From positions 2,852,001-2,916,000 of the forward strand of contig OY970288.1 of the NCBI GenBank assembly GCA_963716085.1: a DNA stretch of 64,000 nucleotides, in the 5' to 3' direction. The notes below the pieces were generated by a model that was not told the DNA's origin, did no database searches, and worked only from the letters and a program-made list of their open reading frames with translations. Position 1 is the first letter of the stretch, and each line of letters starts with the position of its first letter. This DNA is from Persicitalea sp963716085. Its GTDB lineage: Bacteria > Bacteroidota > Bacteroidia > Cytophagales > Spirosomataceae. The position numbers and the translations under genes are program-made. This document shows positions 52,693 to 60,153 of this stretch, in pieces.

Positions 52693-53655
52693 ATGAACTG
52701 GAATTACCCCTTCGGACCGACTGAAATAATTTTTGCGATCATTTTCGTGGTGGCTTACGCGGCTTTTTTTGTCCGTACGATTCGGGTAGCGAGGCGGCTC
52801 AATACCACCTCCCGCTCCCTGATTATCAAGTTTTTTCTTCGCTCCATTGCTTTTGTGCTGCTCATTATTTCCCTGTTGGGGCCTTCCTTTGGTGAGTCGG
52901 AGCGGGAGTTGGAGGCGCGGGGGAAGGATATTTATCTGCTGGTGGACCTTTCCAAATCCATGGACGCGGCCGACGTATCCCCTACCCGGCTGGAAAAAGT
53001 AAAGTTCGAGATCAACCGCCTTTTGGACGCCTTGCCCGCAAGCCGGATGGGGCTGATCGTTTTCTCTAATGAAGCATTTACCCAATCGCCGCTCACCTAC
53101 GACCACGCTGCGCTCAACCTTTATGTGCAGTCCTTACAGACCGACCTATTGCCAGGCAGTGGCAGCAATCCCTGCGCCGGGCTTGAACTGGCCTACGCTA
53201 AGTTGTCGCAGGACGCCGCCGCCTCGGACAAGGCAAAGGTGATGCTACTCTTCACCGACGGCGAAAGGCGGGCCGACTGCGACGCCTCGCTCTTCAATAA
53301 TATCCGCCGCTTTGGTTTCCGACTGTTGGTGGTCGCAGTGGGCACAACGACGGGGAGTGCCATCGTGACGAACAACGAAATAATGCAGGATGAAGACGGG
53401 GAAACCGTCATCACCAGGGTCGATGAAAGTTCCGTGCTTGATTTGGCCGAAGCGACCAACGGCATCTCTTACCGCGTCACGAACGAAACCAACCAGCTTC
53501 CGCAGGCCCTCGAAGACATGAATGCCATCGAAGGACAACTGGTCGATAGCCGACAGGTGGCGGTCGTATCTAATAAATACTATTATTTCTTGGCGGTCGC
53601 GTTGGGGCTTTTGCTGCTGGACGTGCTGATTACGGTTCGCACTTTCCGACTTTAA
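52693..53655 (+). CDS. von Willebrand factor A protein, BatB-like
   Basis: The 320-aa protein has two N-terminal helices, a VWA domain with the MIDAS motif YLLVDLSKSMDAADV (DxSxS) and FTDGE, and a C-terminal helix (YYYFLAVALGLLLLDVLI). This is the layout of BatA/BatB proteins of the aerotolerance-type operon. The next gene encodes a TPR protein like BatC. The MoxR ATPase and DUF58 genes usually found with them are not nearby. Confidence 0.87.
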   Translation: MNWNYPFGPTEIIFAIIFVVAYAAFFVRTIRVARRLNTTSRSLIIKFFLRSIAFVLLIISLLGPSFGESERELEARGKDIYLLVDLSKSMDAADVSPTRLEKVKFEINRLLDALPASRMGLIVFSNEAFTQSPLTYDHAALNLYVQSLQTDLLPGSGSNPCAGLELAYAKLSQDAAASDKAKVMLLFTDGERRADCDASLFNNIRRFGFRLLVVAVGTTTGSAIVTNNEIMQDEDGETVITRVDESSVLDLAEATNGISYRVTNETNQLPQALEDMNAIEGQLVDSRQVAVVSNKYYYFLAVALGLLLLDVLITVRTFRL

Positions 53656-53699
53656 GGTATAATTCGTATTATTGCCACCTGCCAAAAAGAAGGCCGTAA

Positions 53700-54395
53700 A
53701 TGACATCGCTCTTGCTATATCTGCTGTTATGGGTTTGGGACAATCGTTCATTCAACACGATCGACCAGGCTAACCGGGACAAGAGCGAAGCAGAAAGCGC
53801 CTACCAGGAAAAGGACTACGCAAAGGCCTTGAAACTATACCACGAAATCACGTACGGCTCCATCTTTTCCGAATCTGCCAGCCGTTTATATCTCGCTCAC
53901 GCTTATTATCAGTTGGATAGCACCGAGCAAGCCCGGTATCAGTACTCTCTGTTGGAACGCGTGGCCGATCCCTCCATCGCCTCCGTGGCCAATACCCAGC
54001 TTGCCAATCTCCTTAGTCGCGATGGCGACACCACCAGGGCACTGGAGCACCTCAAAACGGCCCTCCAACTTGATCCGCTCAATGAAACGGCCCGGTATGA
54101 TTATCAGATACTAAAAACGGTTTTTTCGGGCAAAGTGCCCCAGAAAACAACCACCCCACCCCCGCCGGAGCAAGCACCTCCCCCACCTGCCCCTACCACT
54201 ACCGAGCAGCAAGCCGTAGAATTGGCCGAGCAGCGGGAAGAGCTGCTCGAGCGGCTGCGGCGGCTCAACATGACGGAAGAGCAGGCGCGATCCATTCTCG
54301 ACGCTATGAAATCCAACGAAGCCCAGTACATTTACCAGCTTCGGCGACGGCAGTACTACGAGCAGTCGGGACGTAGTAAGGTGGTGGAGTGGTAG
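53700..54395 (+). CDS. TPR protein, BatC-like
   Basis: The 231-aa protein has an N-terminal helix, then TPR-like helices (YQEKDYAKALKLYHEITYG, SRLYLAHAYYQLDSTEQARY, TTRALEHLKTALQLDPLNETARYDYQ), a Pro-rich linker (TTTPPPPEQAPPPPAPTTT) and a helical C-terminus (RLRRLNMTEEQARSILDAMK). It follows the VWA gene by 44 bp and probably acts with it in the cell envelope. Confidence 0.82.
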   Translation: MTSLLLYLLLWVWDNRSFNTIDQANRDKSEAESAYQEKDYAKALKLYHEITYGSIFSESASRLYLAHAYYQLDSTEQARYQYSLLERVADPSIASVANTQLANLLSRDGDTTRALEHLKTALQLDPLNETARYDYQILKTVFSGKVPQKTTTPPPPEQAPPPPAPTTTEQQAVELAEQREELLERLRRLNMTEEQARSILDAMKSNEAQYIYQLRRRQYYEQSGRSKVVEW

Positions 54396-54416
54396 CTTTT
54401 TTGTTTAATTGTTTAG

Positions 54417-54458
54417 AGTTTAGTTGTTTAGTTGTTTAGTTGTTTAGTTGTTTAATTG
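54417..54458. repeat. tandem GTTTAGTT repeat before purC
   Basis: Five or so copies of the 8-bp unit GTTTAGTT (the last as GTTTAATT) end 6 nt before the purC ATG. The repeat occupies the place where a leader or promoter would be expected and could vary in length by slippage. Confidence 0.85.
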
Positions 54459-54463
54459 AAGGT

Positions 54464-55402
54464 ATGAGCGCAATTCAAGAAACTAGTTTTCAATTTGTTG
54501 GGCAGGAGAGTTTTTATCGGGGGAAGGTGCGGGATGTGTATGCTTTTGAAAATAAGCTGGTGATGGTCGCGACGGATCGGATCTCGGCCTTCGATGTGGT
54601 TTTGCCGCGTGCGATTCCCTTTAAGGGACAGGTTTTGAACCAGATTGCGGCGCATTTTTTGAAAGCCACGACCGATGTAGTACCCAATTGGCTGCTGGAA
54701 GTACCTGATCCTAATGTGAGTATCGGTTTACGCTGCGAACCTTATGCCGTGGAAATGGTGGTGCGGGGCTACCTGGCGGGCCACGCCTGGCGCGAGTACC
54801 GCGCGGGAAGGCGAACGGTTTGCGGGGTGACGCTACCTGATGGTTTACGGGAAAATGACCGCTTGCCGCAGCCGATCATCACGCCTACCACCAAGGCCCA
54901 CGAGGGCCACGATGAGGATATTTCTCGGGAAGAAATCCTCAATCAAGGTATCGTGGGCGCCGCTGAGTACGAGCAATTGGAAGTATACGCCCTGGCGCTT
55001 TTTGGCAGAGGCACCGAAATGGCCGCCGCGCAGGGGCTCATCTTGGTGGATACCAAGTATGAATTCGGCAAGCTAGACGGTAGGATCTATCTAATCGACG
55101 AAATTCACACGCCCGATTCATCGCGCTATTTTTATCAGGAAGATTACGAGCAGAACCAAGCACGCGGCCTGCCACAGAAGCAGCTGTCGAAAGAATTTGT
55201 GCGGGAATGGTTGATCGAGAACGGCTTTCAGGGAAAGGAAGGCCAACGGGTGCCGGACATGAGCGACGCCTGGGTCGAGCAGATCAGCGACCGCTACGTT
55301 GAACTTTATGAGAAAGTGACTGGAATGGTTTTTGAGAAAAACCCGCCAGTCGATGGACTGAGTCGGATCGAGAATAACATTCTCCGTTCATTGAAGGCTT
55401 AA
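54464..55402 (+). CDS. purC: phosphoribosylaminoimidazole-succinocarboxamide synthase
   Basis: The 312-aa enzyme makes SAICAR in purine synthesis. Motifs include YRGKVRDVYAFENKLVMVATDRISAFD, GLRCEPYAVEMVVRGYLAGHAW, PTTKAHEGHDEDIS and VDTKYEFGKLDGRIYLIDE. I chose ATG 54464 (MSAIQETSFQF) over 54440, because the latter would translate the tandem repeat. The long eukaryote/Bacteroidota-type form fits this length. Confidence 0.96.
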   Translation: MSAIQETSFQFVGQESFYRGKVRDVYAFENKLVMVATDRISAFDVVLPRAIPFKGQVLNQIAAHFLKATTDVVPNWLLEVPDPNVSIGLRCEPYAVEMVVRGYLAGHAWREYRAGRRTVCGVTLPDGLRENDRLPQPIITPTTKAHEGHDEDISREEILNQGIVGAAEYEQLEVYALALFGRGTEMAAAQGLILVDTKYEFGKLDGRIYLIDEIHTPDSSRYFYQEDYEQNQARGLPQKQLSKEFVREWLIENGFQGKEGQRVPDMSDAWVEQISDRYVELYEKVTGMVFEKNPPVDGLSRIENNILRSLKA

Positions 55403-55473
55403 TCCTTCGACCAGCTGAGGATTAGCCTTGCTAAGCCTTCCCCATATATATTTCCCAACTACCACAAAAAGAG

Positions 55474-55902
55474 ATGGATCACAAGATAGACCGGAAAGAA
55501 AAATACGCGGTAATTACGCTGAAAGAAGCTCAGTTCGATGAAGAAGTGGCGACGGAATTTGAAGAGGTGGCCCGTGGGCTACTCCGTGAGGACTTTAGCA
55601 ACCTGATTGTGGTGATGGATAAAACACAGGGCATAGACCAAAGCGGCGTGATGACCCTGCGGAAGATGGTGTACCTATGTACCACCAAGCTGGGGATTCT
55701 GGTAGCCGCTACCGAAAACGACGACTTCACCGAACTGCTCGAAGACTCCAATATCGCCGATCTCTTGGTACTGCCGACGCTCGAAGAAGCGGTCGATGCC
55801 GTATTCATGCATGACCTCGAGAATGAGTTTGGCGCGGGCGACGATGATGACGATTACGACGCCGACGACTACCAGGGTATCAGCGAACTGAAAGAACCGT
55901 AA
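55474..55902 (+). CDS. STAS-domain protein with acidic tail
   Basis: Residues 1-110 resemble a STAS (anti-sigma-factor antagonist) fold: KYAVITLKEAQFDEEVATEF, LIVVMDKTQGIDQSGVMTLRKM, LGILVAATENDDFTELLEDS. A Ser in DQSGVM could be the phosphorylation site. The C-terminal 35 residues are very acidic (GAGDDDDDYDADDYQG). It follows purC by 71 bp and may regulate an unknown sigma or signalling pathway. Confidence 0.78.
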   Translation: MDHKIDRKEKYAVITLKEAQFDEEVATEFEEVARGLLREDFSNLIVVMDKTQGIDQSGVMTLRKMVYLCTTKLGILVAATENDDFTELLEDSNIADLLVLPTLEEAVDAVFMHDLENEFGAGDDDDDYDADDYQGISELKEP

Positions 55903-55915
55903 TTCCTAGTTTTAC

Positions 55916-56119
55916 ATGGCAGAGCCCAATAAAAATCGCCGAATCTTTGTCGTCGTTTCCATCGTTTTTACCCTCATCGTGGCCATCCTGGCCCTCGACA
56001 TGGCCAGCCGCACCACCGGCCCCTGGAACCGCCCCAAGCAGCTTAACCGCGTGTTACCGCTCAATGACTCCCTGACTGCCGATTCACTGCGGCTCGATAC
56101 CACGCAACTAGGCAACTGA
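55916..56119 (+). CDS. small single-helix membrane protein
   Basis: The 67-aa protein has a basic start (MAEPNKNRR), one membrane helix (IFVVVSIVFTLIVAILALDMA) and a 30-residue outer tail (NRPKQLNRVLPLNDSLTADSL). It is 13 bp after the STAS gene in the same direction. I do not recognise the family. Confidence 0.72.
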   Translation: MAEPNKNRRIFVVVSIVFTLIVAILALDMASRTTGPWNRPKQLNRVLPLNDSLTADSLRLDTTQLGN

Positions 56120-56141
56120 ACCCGGTTTGCCTTATTGTATT

Positions 56142-56173
56142 AGCCCATAGCCAACCTCGGCTATGGGCTTTTC
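56142..56173 (+). terminator. intrinsic terminator
   Basis: AGCCCATAGCC and GGCTATGGGCT pair over 11 bp around AACCTC, followed by TTTTC. It ends the purC/STAS/small-protein stretch. Confidence 0.9.
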
Positions 56174-56281
56174 TGTTTTTGGTAGTTGAAAATTTGGCAC
56201 GGTAGTTGGAAAAGTTATCCCGGAGAGCAGCGCGTATAGCCTGACTCGCTCTCCGCTAACTTTTTCAAAACATCAACCAAA

Positions 56282-56818
56282 ATGCAACTATTAGGTATAG
56301 GATCACGGGTGCAACATCCTGACTTCGGCGTGGGCGTGGTACTCAATCAAAAAACCAATGGCCACCTCATCACCTACGTCAACTACGGCGTGGACGAAAC
56401 GCCCTACGATACGGAGCTCGAAGTACTGGAAGCCATCGAACCGGATGGGGTCGATGTGAGTATGCGGGACGTGGAGATTGCCCTGACTTCCATCCTGGAA
56501 AAATGGGCCGACGTCTCCGAGATCGTACCCTTGGGCGATAAGTGGCTGAATGGAAATCTCATTCTACGGCCCGGCGTGAAGGGCTTGCAGGAAAAAGAGT
56601 GGCCGATCAACTCTTTCTTTCACAAAATCGTGATGCTCCGCGACCGGCTGCGGGTACTGGAACAGCGCGTGAACGCCAGCAGCATGGAAGACGAGGAGAA
56701 GGTAAACATCCAGCAGTACATCACCCGCTGCTACGGTTCGCTGACTTCGTTCAACCTGCTTTTTAAGCAAAAAGCGCATTATTTCTCGGGCGGCGGCAAC
56801 AATTCCGCCGAGGGCTGA
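56282..56818 (+). CDS. conserved hypothetical protein, Bacteroidota type
   Basis: The 178-aa protein opens with IGSRVQHPDFGVGVVLNQK, like a small SH3-type beta barrel found in UvrD/CarD-like tails, then a helical body (MRDVEIALTSILEKWADVSE, FFHKIVMLRDRLRVLEQRV, NIQQYITRCYGSLTSFNLLF). No catalytic motif is visible. It is bounded by terminators on both sides, so it is a single-gene transcript. Confidence 0.82.
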   Translation: MQLLGIGSRVQHPDFGVGVVLNQKTNGHLITYVNYGVDETPYDTELEVLEAIEPDGVDVSMRDVEIALTSILEKWADVSEIVPLGDKWLNGNLILRPGVKGLQEKEWPINSFFHKIVMLRDRLRVLEQRVNASSMEDEEKVNIQQYITRCYGSLTSFNLLFKQKAHYFSGGGNNSAEG

Positions 56819-56853
56819 ACTTTTTCGGGCTGAGGTTTGTAAAAACAGCTCGG

Positions 56854-56885
56854 AAGCAGCGATTTTAGAGAGCCGCTGCTTTTCG
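56854..56885 (+). terminator. intrinsic terminator before ssrA
   Basis: AGCAGCG and CGCTGCT pair around a 15-nt A/T-rich loop, followed by TTTCG. It lies between the hypothetical gene and ssrA. Confidence 0.7.
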
Positions 56886-56898
56886 TCTCAAATGACCT

Positions 56899-57264
56899 GG
56901 GGGCGACTGGTATTGACAGCGGGTTGAAGGTCTGTGTAAGCATGTCGGGAGTTGGGGGTATCTTCCGTAACAAATGCCTTCCAAACAATACACGGCGAGT
57001 CTAACTACGCCATGGCTGCCTAATCTAGGATTACGCAAATGCCATCATCCCTCCTCCCCACGTGCTGCCGGGAGGATCCAGGGGTGTCGAAACGCAGCGC
57101 TGGTTGGAATAGTGATACGGAAAACCAACGAGACACCAGTATCTAAGGTCGCGGTGAAGGTCTGATTTGAACCTTGCCCGGCACGAAAACCGAATCAAAT
57201 ATAAACATGTAGAAGGCACAGGGTTTCCTTGTTCTGGACGAGAGTTCGAATCTCTCCGTCTCCA
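56899..57264 (+). ncRNA. ssrA: transfer-messenger RNA (tmRNA)
   Basis: The 5' end GGGGGCGACTGGTATTGAC and 3' end GTTCGAATCTCTCCGTCTCC form the tRNA-like domain (acceptor GGGGGCG/CGTCTCC, discriminator A, CCA not encoded). The tag frame at 56994-57023 reads GESNYAMAA then TAA, ending in the small hydrophobic residues that ClpXP-type proteases recognise. It rescues stalled ribosomes. A terminator follows at once, then a partial second copy of its 3' end. Confidence 0.93.
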
Positions 57265-57267
57265 CTT

Positions 57268-57300
57268 GAAAGGCCACTAGAAATAGTGGTCTTTCTTTTT
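57268..57300 (+). terminator. intrinsic terminator of ssrA
   Basis: AAAGGCCACT and AGTGGTCTTT pair over 10 bp (one G-T) around AGAAAT, followed by CTTTTTT. Confidence 0.88.
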
Positions 57301-57387
57301 TAGAAGGCACAGAGTTTCCCTGTTCTGGACGAGACGGTCGGCCGCTGGTGCGCCAGCCCGGTGCCATTCGAATCTCTCCGTCTCCAC
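57301..57387 (+). pseudogene. duplicate of the ssrA 3' end with a 32-nt GC-rich insert
   Basis: TAGAAGGCACAG-GTTTCC-TGTTCTGGACGAGA repeats the ssrA sequence at 57211-57244 with two or three changes. A 32-nt insert follows (57335-57366), then TTCGAATCTCTCCGTCTCCAC. The insert replaces the last G of the 5' T stem, the same place as in the tRNA-Pro copies. It folds through CTGG-TGCG-CCAG and starts CGGTCGGCCGC, like the insert at 52041-52057. Confidence 0.8.
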
Positions 57388-57390
57388 TTT

Positions 57391-57433
57391 ATCTTCCCGA
57401 AAGCTTTTAGCTTTTGGGAAGTTTTGTTTTGTA
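57391..57433 (+). terminator. intrinsic terminator after the ssrA 3' copy
   Basis: CTTCCCGAAAGCT pairs with AGCTTTTGGGAAG around TTT, followed by TTTTGTTTT. The broken ssrA copy thus has its own terminator, different in sequence from that of ssrA. Confidence 0.85.
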
Positions 57434-57462
57434 GGGTACCTCTTTTTCAGAAACATGTGCCC

Positions 57463-57855
57463 CTAGGCGTACAAATGCACACTAGCCAGTTTATTACCCA
57501 ATTGATGAATTGCAATTTCGATTTTTTGCGCCTGGGTGTAGGAAGGATTCTTCTTGCCGCTAACGTACTGCCGAAGAAGACTACCGTTGAGTCCGGCCAG
57601 CTCAGCAATTTTCGTAATTTTCAAATAATTGAATTCCTGGAAGAACGCCGTTAAGTCATATTCGACAGTGAACTCTACCCGGGCAGGATCAAGGTCGTGG
57701 AAATCGCGCAGGAGAGTTCTCAGGGACGCTTCGAGTCCTTCCTGCGTTTCGCTGCTTTCGACCAGCAGGTTGTCGTCATATTCGGTTCGCCCCCATAAAA
57801 CGCCATCAGCGCGCTCAATGGTCAACGTCAGTTTTTTTTTGTTTGCGGATTTCAT
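57463..57855 (-). CDS. hicB: HicB-like antitoxin with C-terminal HTH
   Basis: The 130-aa protein has an N-terminal HicB-type beta/alpha domain (LTLTIERADGVLWGRTEYDD) and a C-terminal Cro/C1-like helix-turn-helix (ITKIAELAGLNGSLLRQYVSGKKNPS). It should neutralise the HicA toxin encoded 46 bp upstream and repress the operon. The palindrome at 58118-58133 is a good candidate operator. The HTH is of the XRE rather than the ribbon-helix-helix type, as in many Bacteroidota HicB proteins. Confidence 0.82.
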   Translation of the reverse strand: MKSANKKKLTLTIERADGVLWGRTEYDDNLLVESSETQEGLEASLRTLLRDFHDLDPARVEFTVEYDLTAFFQEFNYLKITKIAELAGLNGSLLRQYVSGKKNPSYTQAQKIEIAIHQLGNKLASVHLYA

Positions 57856-57901
57856 ACGCGTTATTTATCAGTTCAGTGATTGGTATATTCGGAACCTGCC
57901 T

Positions 57902-58084
57902 CTATTTCAAGCCTGCTTGTTTTAAGATGGCTCGCAGCGTACCGATTGGGATATCGCCCCTATGAATGGGTACCGTTACTTTTCCGGGCTTCGTAGGGTG
58001 TACCAATTGTAGATGACTGCCCCTCTGGGCTTTTTCCTGCCAACCGTCCTGCATTAAGACTTTTACAAGTTTTTTGGAGGTCAT
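57902..58084 (-). CDS. hicA: HicA-family mRNA interferase toxin
   Basis: I start at ATG 58084 (MTSKKLVKVLMQDGW). The 60-aa protein has the dsRNA-binding-like HicA fold with GWQEKAQRGSHLQLVHP, containing the catalytic His, and the tail PIHRGDIPIGTLRAILKQAGL. HicA cuts mRNA when not bound by HicB. The toxin gene comes first, as usual for hicAB. Confidence 0.88.
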   Translation of the reverse strand: MTSKKLVKVLMQDGWQEKAQRGSHLQLVHPTKPGKVTVPIHRGDIPIGTLRAILKQAGLK

Positions 58085-58112
58085 CAGGTTCAATTTTGCG
58101 TGTCTGGATAAA

Positions 58113-58144
58113 CAAAAGTAACAATAATGTTACCCTACCTCCAA
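58113..58144 (-). promoter_or_regulatory. hicAB promoter with overlapping palindromic operator
   Basis: On the minus strand TACTTTTG (58113-58120) is an exact TAnnTTTG -7 element, with TTG (58142-58144) 21 nt upstream as -33. GTAACA-ATAA-TGTTAC (58118-58133) is a perfect 6+6 palindrome overlapping the -7 element, well placed for repression by HicB. Confidence 0.65.
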
Positions 58145-58261
58145 GTTAAGGGAGCGAATCCTTTATCAAACTCATCAAACAGAACCCGCTAAATTATTAT
58201 GGAGCGCCTTTACTGCTCTGGAGGGTAGTCGTAGATTGCCGATTATTTTAGTGCGCAGTTA

Positions 58262-58306
58262 TCTGGCTCGTCCCGATTTGCAATCGGGGTTAGCTGGGGG
58301 GCAGGG
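58262..58306. repeat. hairpin repeat, short form (copy 1)
   Basis: TCTGGCTCGT, the hairpin CCCGATTTGCAATCGGG, then TTAGCTGGGGGGCAGGG. The ends match the outer ends of the long copies at 58968-59094 and 60018-60153, so the middle has been lost, probably by recombination between the two outer hairpins. Confidence 0.8.
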
Positions 58307-58389
58307 TTAAAAAGGGCATGATTTCTAGACTAATTCTGGAAACGAATAAAAAGTGTCGTATTTTTGCAAGCCAAAATGGTTGATGCACA

Positions 58390-58803
58390 ATGAGAAAGAA
58401 AGAAAAATTAGAAACTAGAATTCTCATCAGGATCAGTAAGCTGAAGACTCCAATCCTGCTCCGGGATGATTTCTCCGATTTGGGGGGATACGATCAGGTG
58501 GGCAGGGCATTGAAGAGAATTGCGGAAAAGGGACAAATTATCAGAATAGGGTACGGGTTGTACGCCAAAGCCAAACAATCCGCCTTGACTGGCGAAACAG
58601 TCCCTATTGTCCCGCTGCCAACGCTGGGCAGAGAAGCCCTGAGGCGGCTCCGTGTCCGAACCGTGCCTTCAAAAGCCGAATTGGATTACAAGGAAGGACG
58701 CTCCACCCAGGTGCCGACGGGACGCATGATCGGTGTGAAAGACAGAATCAGTCGGAGAATCGGATTTAAGGATGCCCAAATCAGCTTTGAGTACAATTCC
58801 TGA
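58390..58803 (+). CDS. AbiEi-like antitoxin (DUF6088)
   Basis: The 137-aa protein resembles DUF6088/AbiEi antitoxins: an N-terminal winged-helix part (ILLRDDFSDLGGYDQVGRALKRI, GQIIRIGYGLYAKAK) and a C-terminal domain (REALRRLRVRTVPSKAELDY, VGVKDRISRRIGF-type). In AbiE systems it represses transcription and counters the nucleotidyltransferase toxin. Its 3' end overlaps the toxin gene by 32 nt. The toxin is broken, so the pair is probably a relic or an orphan antitoxin. Confidence 0.82.
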   Translation: MRKKEKLETRILIRISKLKTPILLRDDFSDLGGYDQVGRALKRIAEKGQIIRIGYGLYAKAKQSALTGETVPIVPLPTLGREALRRLRVRTVPSKAELDYKEGRSTQVPTGRMIGVKDRISRRIGFKDAQISFEYNS

Positions 58804-58969
58804 CAAGACGCTGATCGAGGAGGTCGCGCTCGTAAGGGGGATAAACGAGGCATTCATTGAAAAGGACTGGTATGCCACGCAGGTCATCAAACTGGTGGCC
58901 GAAAAGAAACAGGAAGACCTAATTCTAGTGTTCACAGGGGGTACCGCGCTCTCAAAAGCCCACAAGCTC
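58772..58969 (+). pseudogene. AbiEii-like nucleotidyltransferase toxin, truncated by a repeat
   Basis: The first 66 codons encode a typical AbiEii start: PDKTLIEEVALVRGINEAF, IEKDWYATQVIKLVA and the nucleotidyltransferase motif LVFTGGTALSKAHKL. At 58969 the sequence changes to a hairpin repeat, and the frame then runs into meaningless residues to 59137. The catalytic Asp residues, expected some 15 residues later (SEDIDF-type), are gone. Full-length toxins have about 280-300 aa. Confidence 0.85.
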
Positions 58970-59094
58970 TGGCTCGTCCCGATTTGCAATCGGGATGCTA
59001 TCTCCTCGCGCTTGCAGCGCGAAGATCCTCATGTGCAGATCGCGTTGAAAACGCGAAGCAGATGCAACCCCGATTGCAAATCGGGGTTAGCTGG
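58968..59094. repeat. multi-hairpin repeat element, long form (copy 2)
   Basis: About 127 bp: TCTGGCTCGT, hairpin CCCGATTTGCAATCGGG, CGCGCTTGCAGCGCG hairpin, TCGCGTTGAAAACGCGA hairpin, hairpin CCCCGATTGCAAATCGGGG, TTAGCTGG. The two outer hairpins are inverted repeats of each other. It interrupts the AbiEii gene. No ORF of its own is present, so any mobilising enzyme acts in trans. Confidence 0.85.
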
Positions 59095-59114
59095 ATTAGA
59101 GGTAATTATAGGCG

Positions 59115-59876
59115 TTAACAGTCAAGGCAGCACTTAAAACCTATTTGTATTAACAAAGATTCTTCATACTCCAATTCTGGATTATGTAATGATCTATAAT
59201 AGCTTTTTAATAAAAGTTTTGCTTTCTCAACCACTTGGGAATCATACCTTTCTAAATGATTTCTTAGCTGGATGTCAGTCAATCCAGTTTGATTGTCATT
59301 AATTTCAAAATAACTCGAATGTAAGTAGGACCTTTTCCCATAAATTTTGATTGCACTTTGTCTTTGAGTATCACTATCAAAATAATATAGTCTAGACAAT
59401 TTTATAACCTCATCAATACTTTTTATTAAAGATTTTCTTTTACTCAAATAATTGTAATTATTTTTAGGTGAACCGATAAAATCTGTCAACCCTCCACAGA
59501 AAGAATTCCATAAATTGTGCGGATCTACTTCAAATCTTTTTCTTATTAAAGCAATGTCCTTTACATCTCTTATTCTATTTGAAATAACTTTATTTATATT
59601 TTCCCTTTGATAAATTTCACATTCTTGATTGAAGTGATACAATAGTTTATTAGATACTTCTACCCAGTTTACATATGATTTTCCAGTTTTTTTTGACTTG
59701 ATCACTATTTTTTTGTGATCTTTCAATTGAAGAACATATTTAATTTTAAGTAGCTTATTTATTTCATATTCACTTAAAAAATAAATTGGAGTCAAATATA
59801 ATTTCTCCTCCAAGTAACTATCAGCGAAATCTAGTTCAAGAATTTTCGAAAAACTATATTGAGAGATATACATCAT
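59115..59876 (-). CDS. AT-rich hypothetical protein
   Basis: The 253-aa protein is rich in Lys, Asn, Ile and Tyr, unlike the genes before 57 kb, which points to transfer. It seems mostly helical (LSEYEINKLLKIKYVLQL, ISNRIRDVKDIALIRKRFEVD, LTDIQLRNHLERYDSQVVEKAKLLLKSYY). No signal, membrane helix or known motif is visible. The alternative Met at residue 2 changes little. I do not recognise the family. Confidence 0.7.
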   Translation of the reverse strand: MMYISQYSFSKILELDFADSYLEEKLYLTPIYFLSEYEINKLLKIKYVLQLKDHKKIVIKSKKTGKSYVNWVEVSNKLLYHFNQECEIYQRENINKVISNRIRDVKDIALIRKRFEVDPHNLWNSFCGGLTDFIGSPKNNYNYLSKRKSLIKSIDEVIKLSRLYYFDSDTQRQSAIKIYGKRSYLHSSYFEINDNQTGLTDIQLRNHLERYDSQVVEKAKLLLKSYYRSLHNPELEYEESLLIQIGFKCCLDC

Positions 59877-59987
59877 ATAAATTAATTATTCATTTAAGAA
59901 ATCTTACATATGGTGATTTATTCATAATCAATAGTTTCCTTAGCATTAGTCCGTGAATTACAGGAATCAAAACTTAAAAAGAAAAAC

Positions 59988-60019
59988 TACCAGTCCAAAT
60001 TATCAGTAACAATAATCTC
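59988..60019 (-). repeat. 32-bp direct repeat, end of a methylase-like gene (copy 1)
   Basis: On the minus strand it encodes EIIVTDNLDW and a stop, the same as the end of the remnant at 61881-61982. The identity ends exactly where the hairpin repeat at 60018 begins, so the repeat probably joined or replaced the rest of the gene. Confidence 0.75.
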
Positions 60020-60153
60020 TGGCACGTCCCGATTTGCAATCGGGATGCTATCTCCCCACGCTTACAGCGCGAATACCCTCATGTGCAGATCGCGTTGAAA
60101 ACGCGAAGCAGATGCAACCCCGATTGCAAATCGGGGTTAGCTGGGGGGCAGGG
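60018..60153. repeat. multi-hairpin repeat element, long form (copy 3)
   Basis: It matches copy 2 (58968-59094) with only a few differences (for example CCCCACGCTTACAGCGCG in the second hairpin) and keeps the full tail TTAGCTGGGGGGCAGGG, as in copy 1. Confidence 0.85.

Noticed and set aside
56974..57165. Plus-strand ORF inside ssrA
   Set aside because: It lies in another frame than the tag and is covered by the RNA gene.
58970..59137. C-terminal part of the AbiEii reading frame
   Set aside because: The residues are translated from the hairpin repeat, not from toxin sequence.
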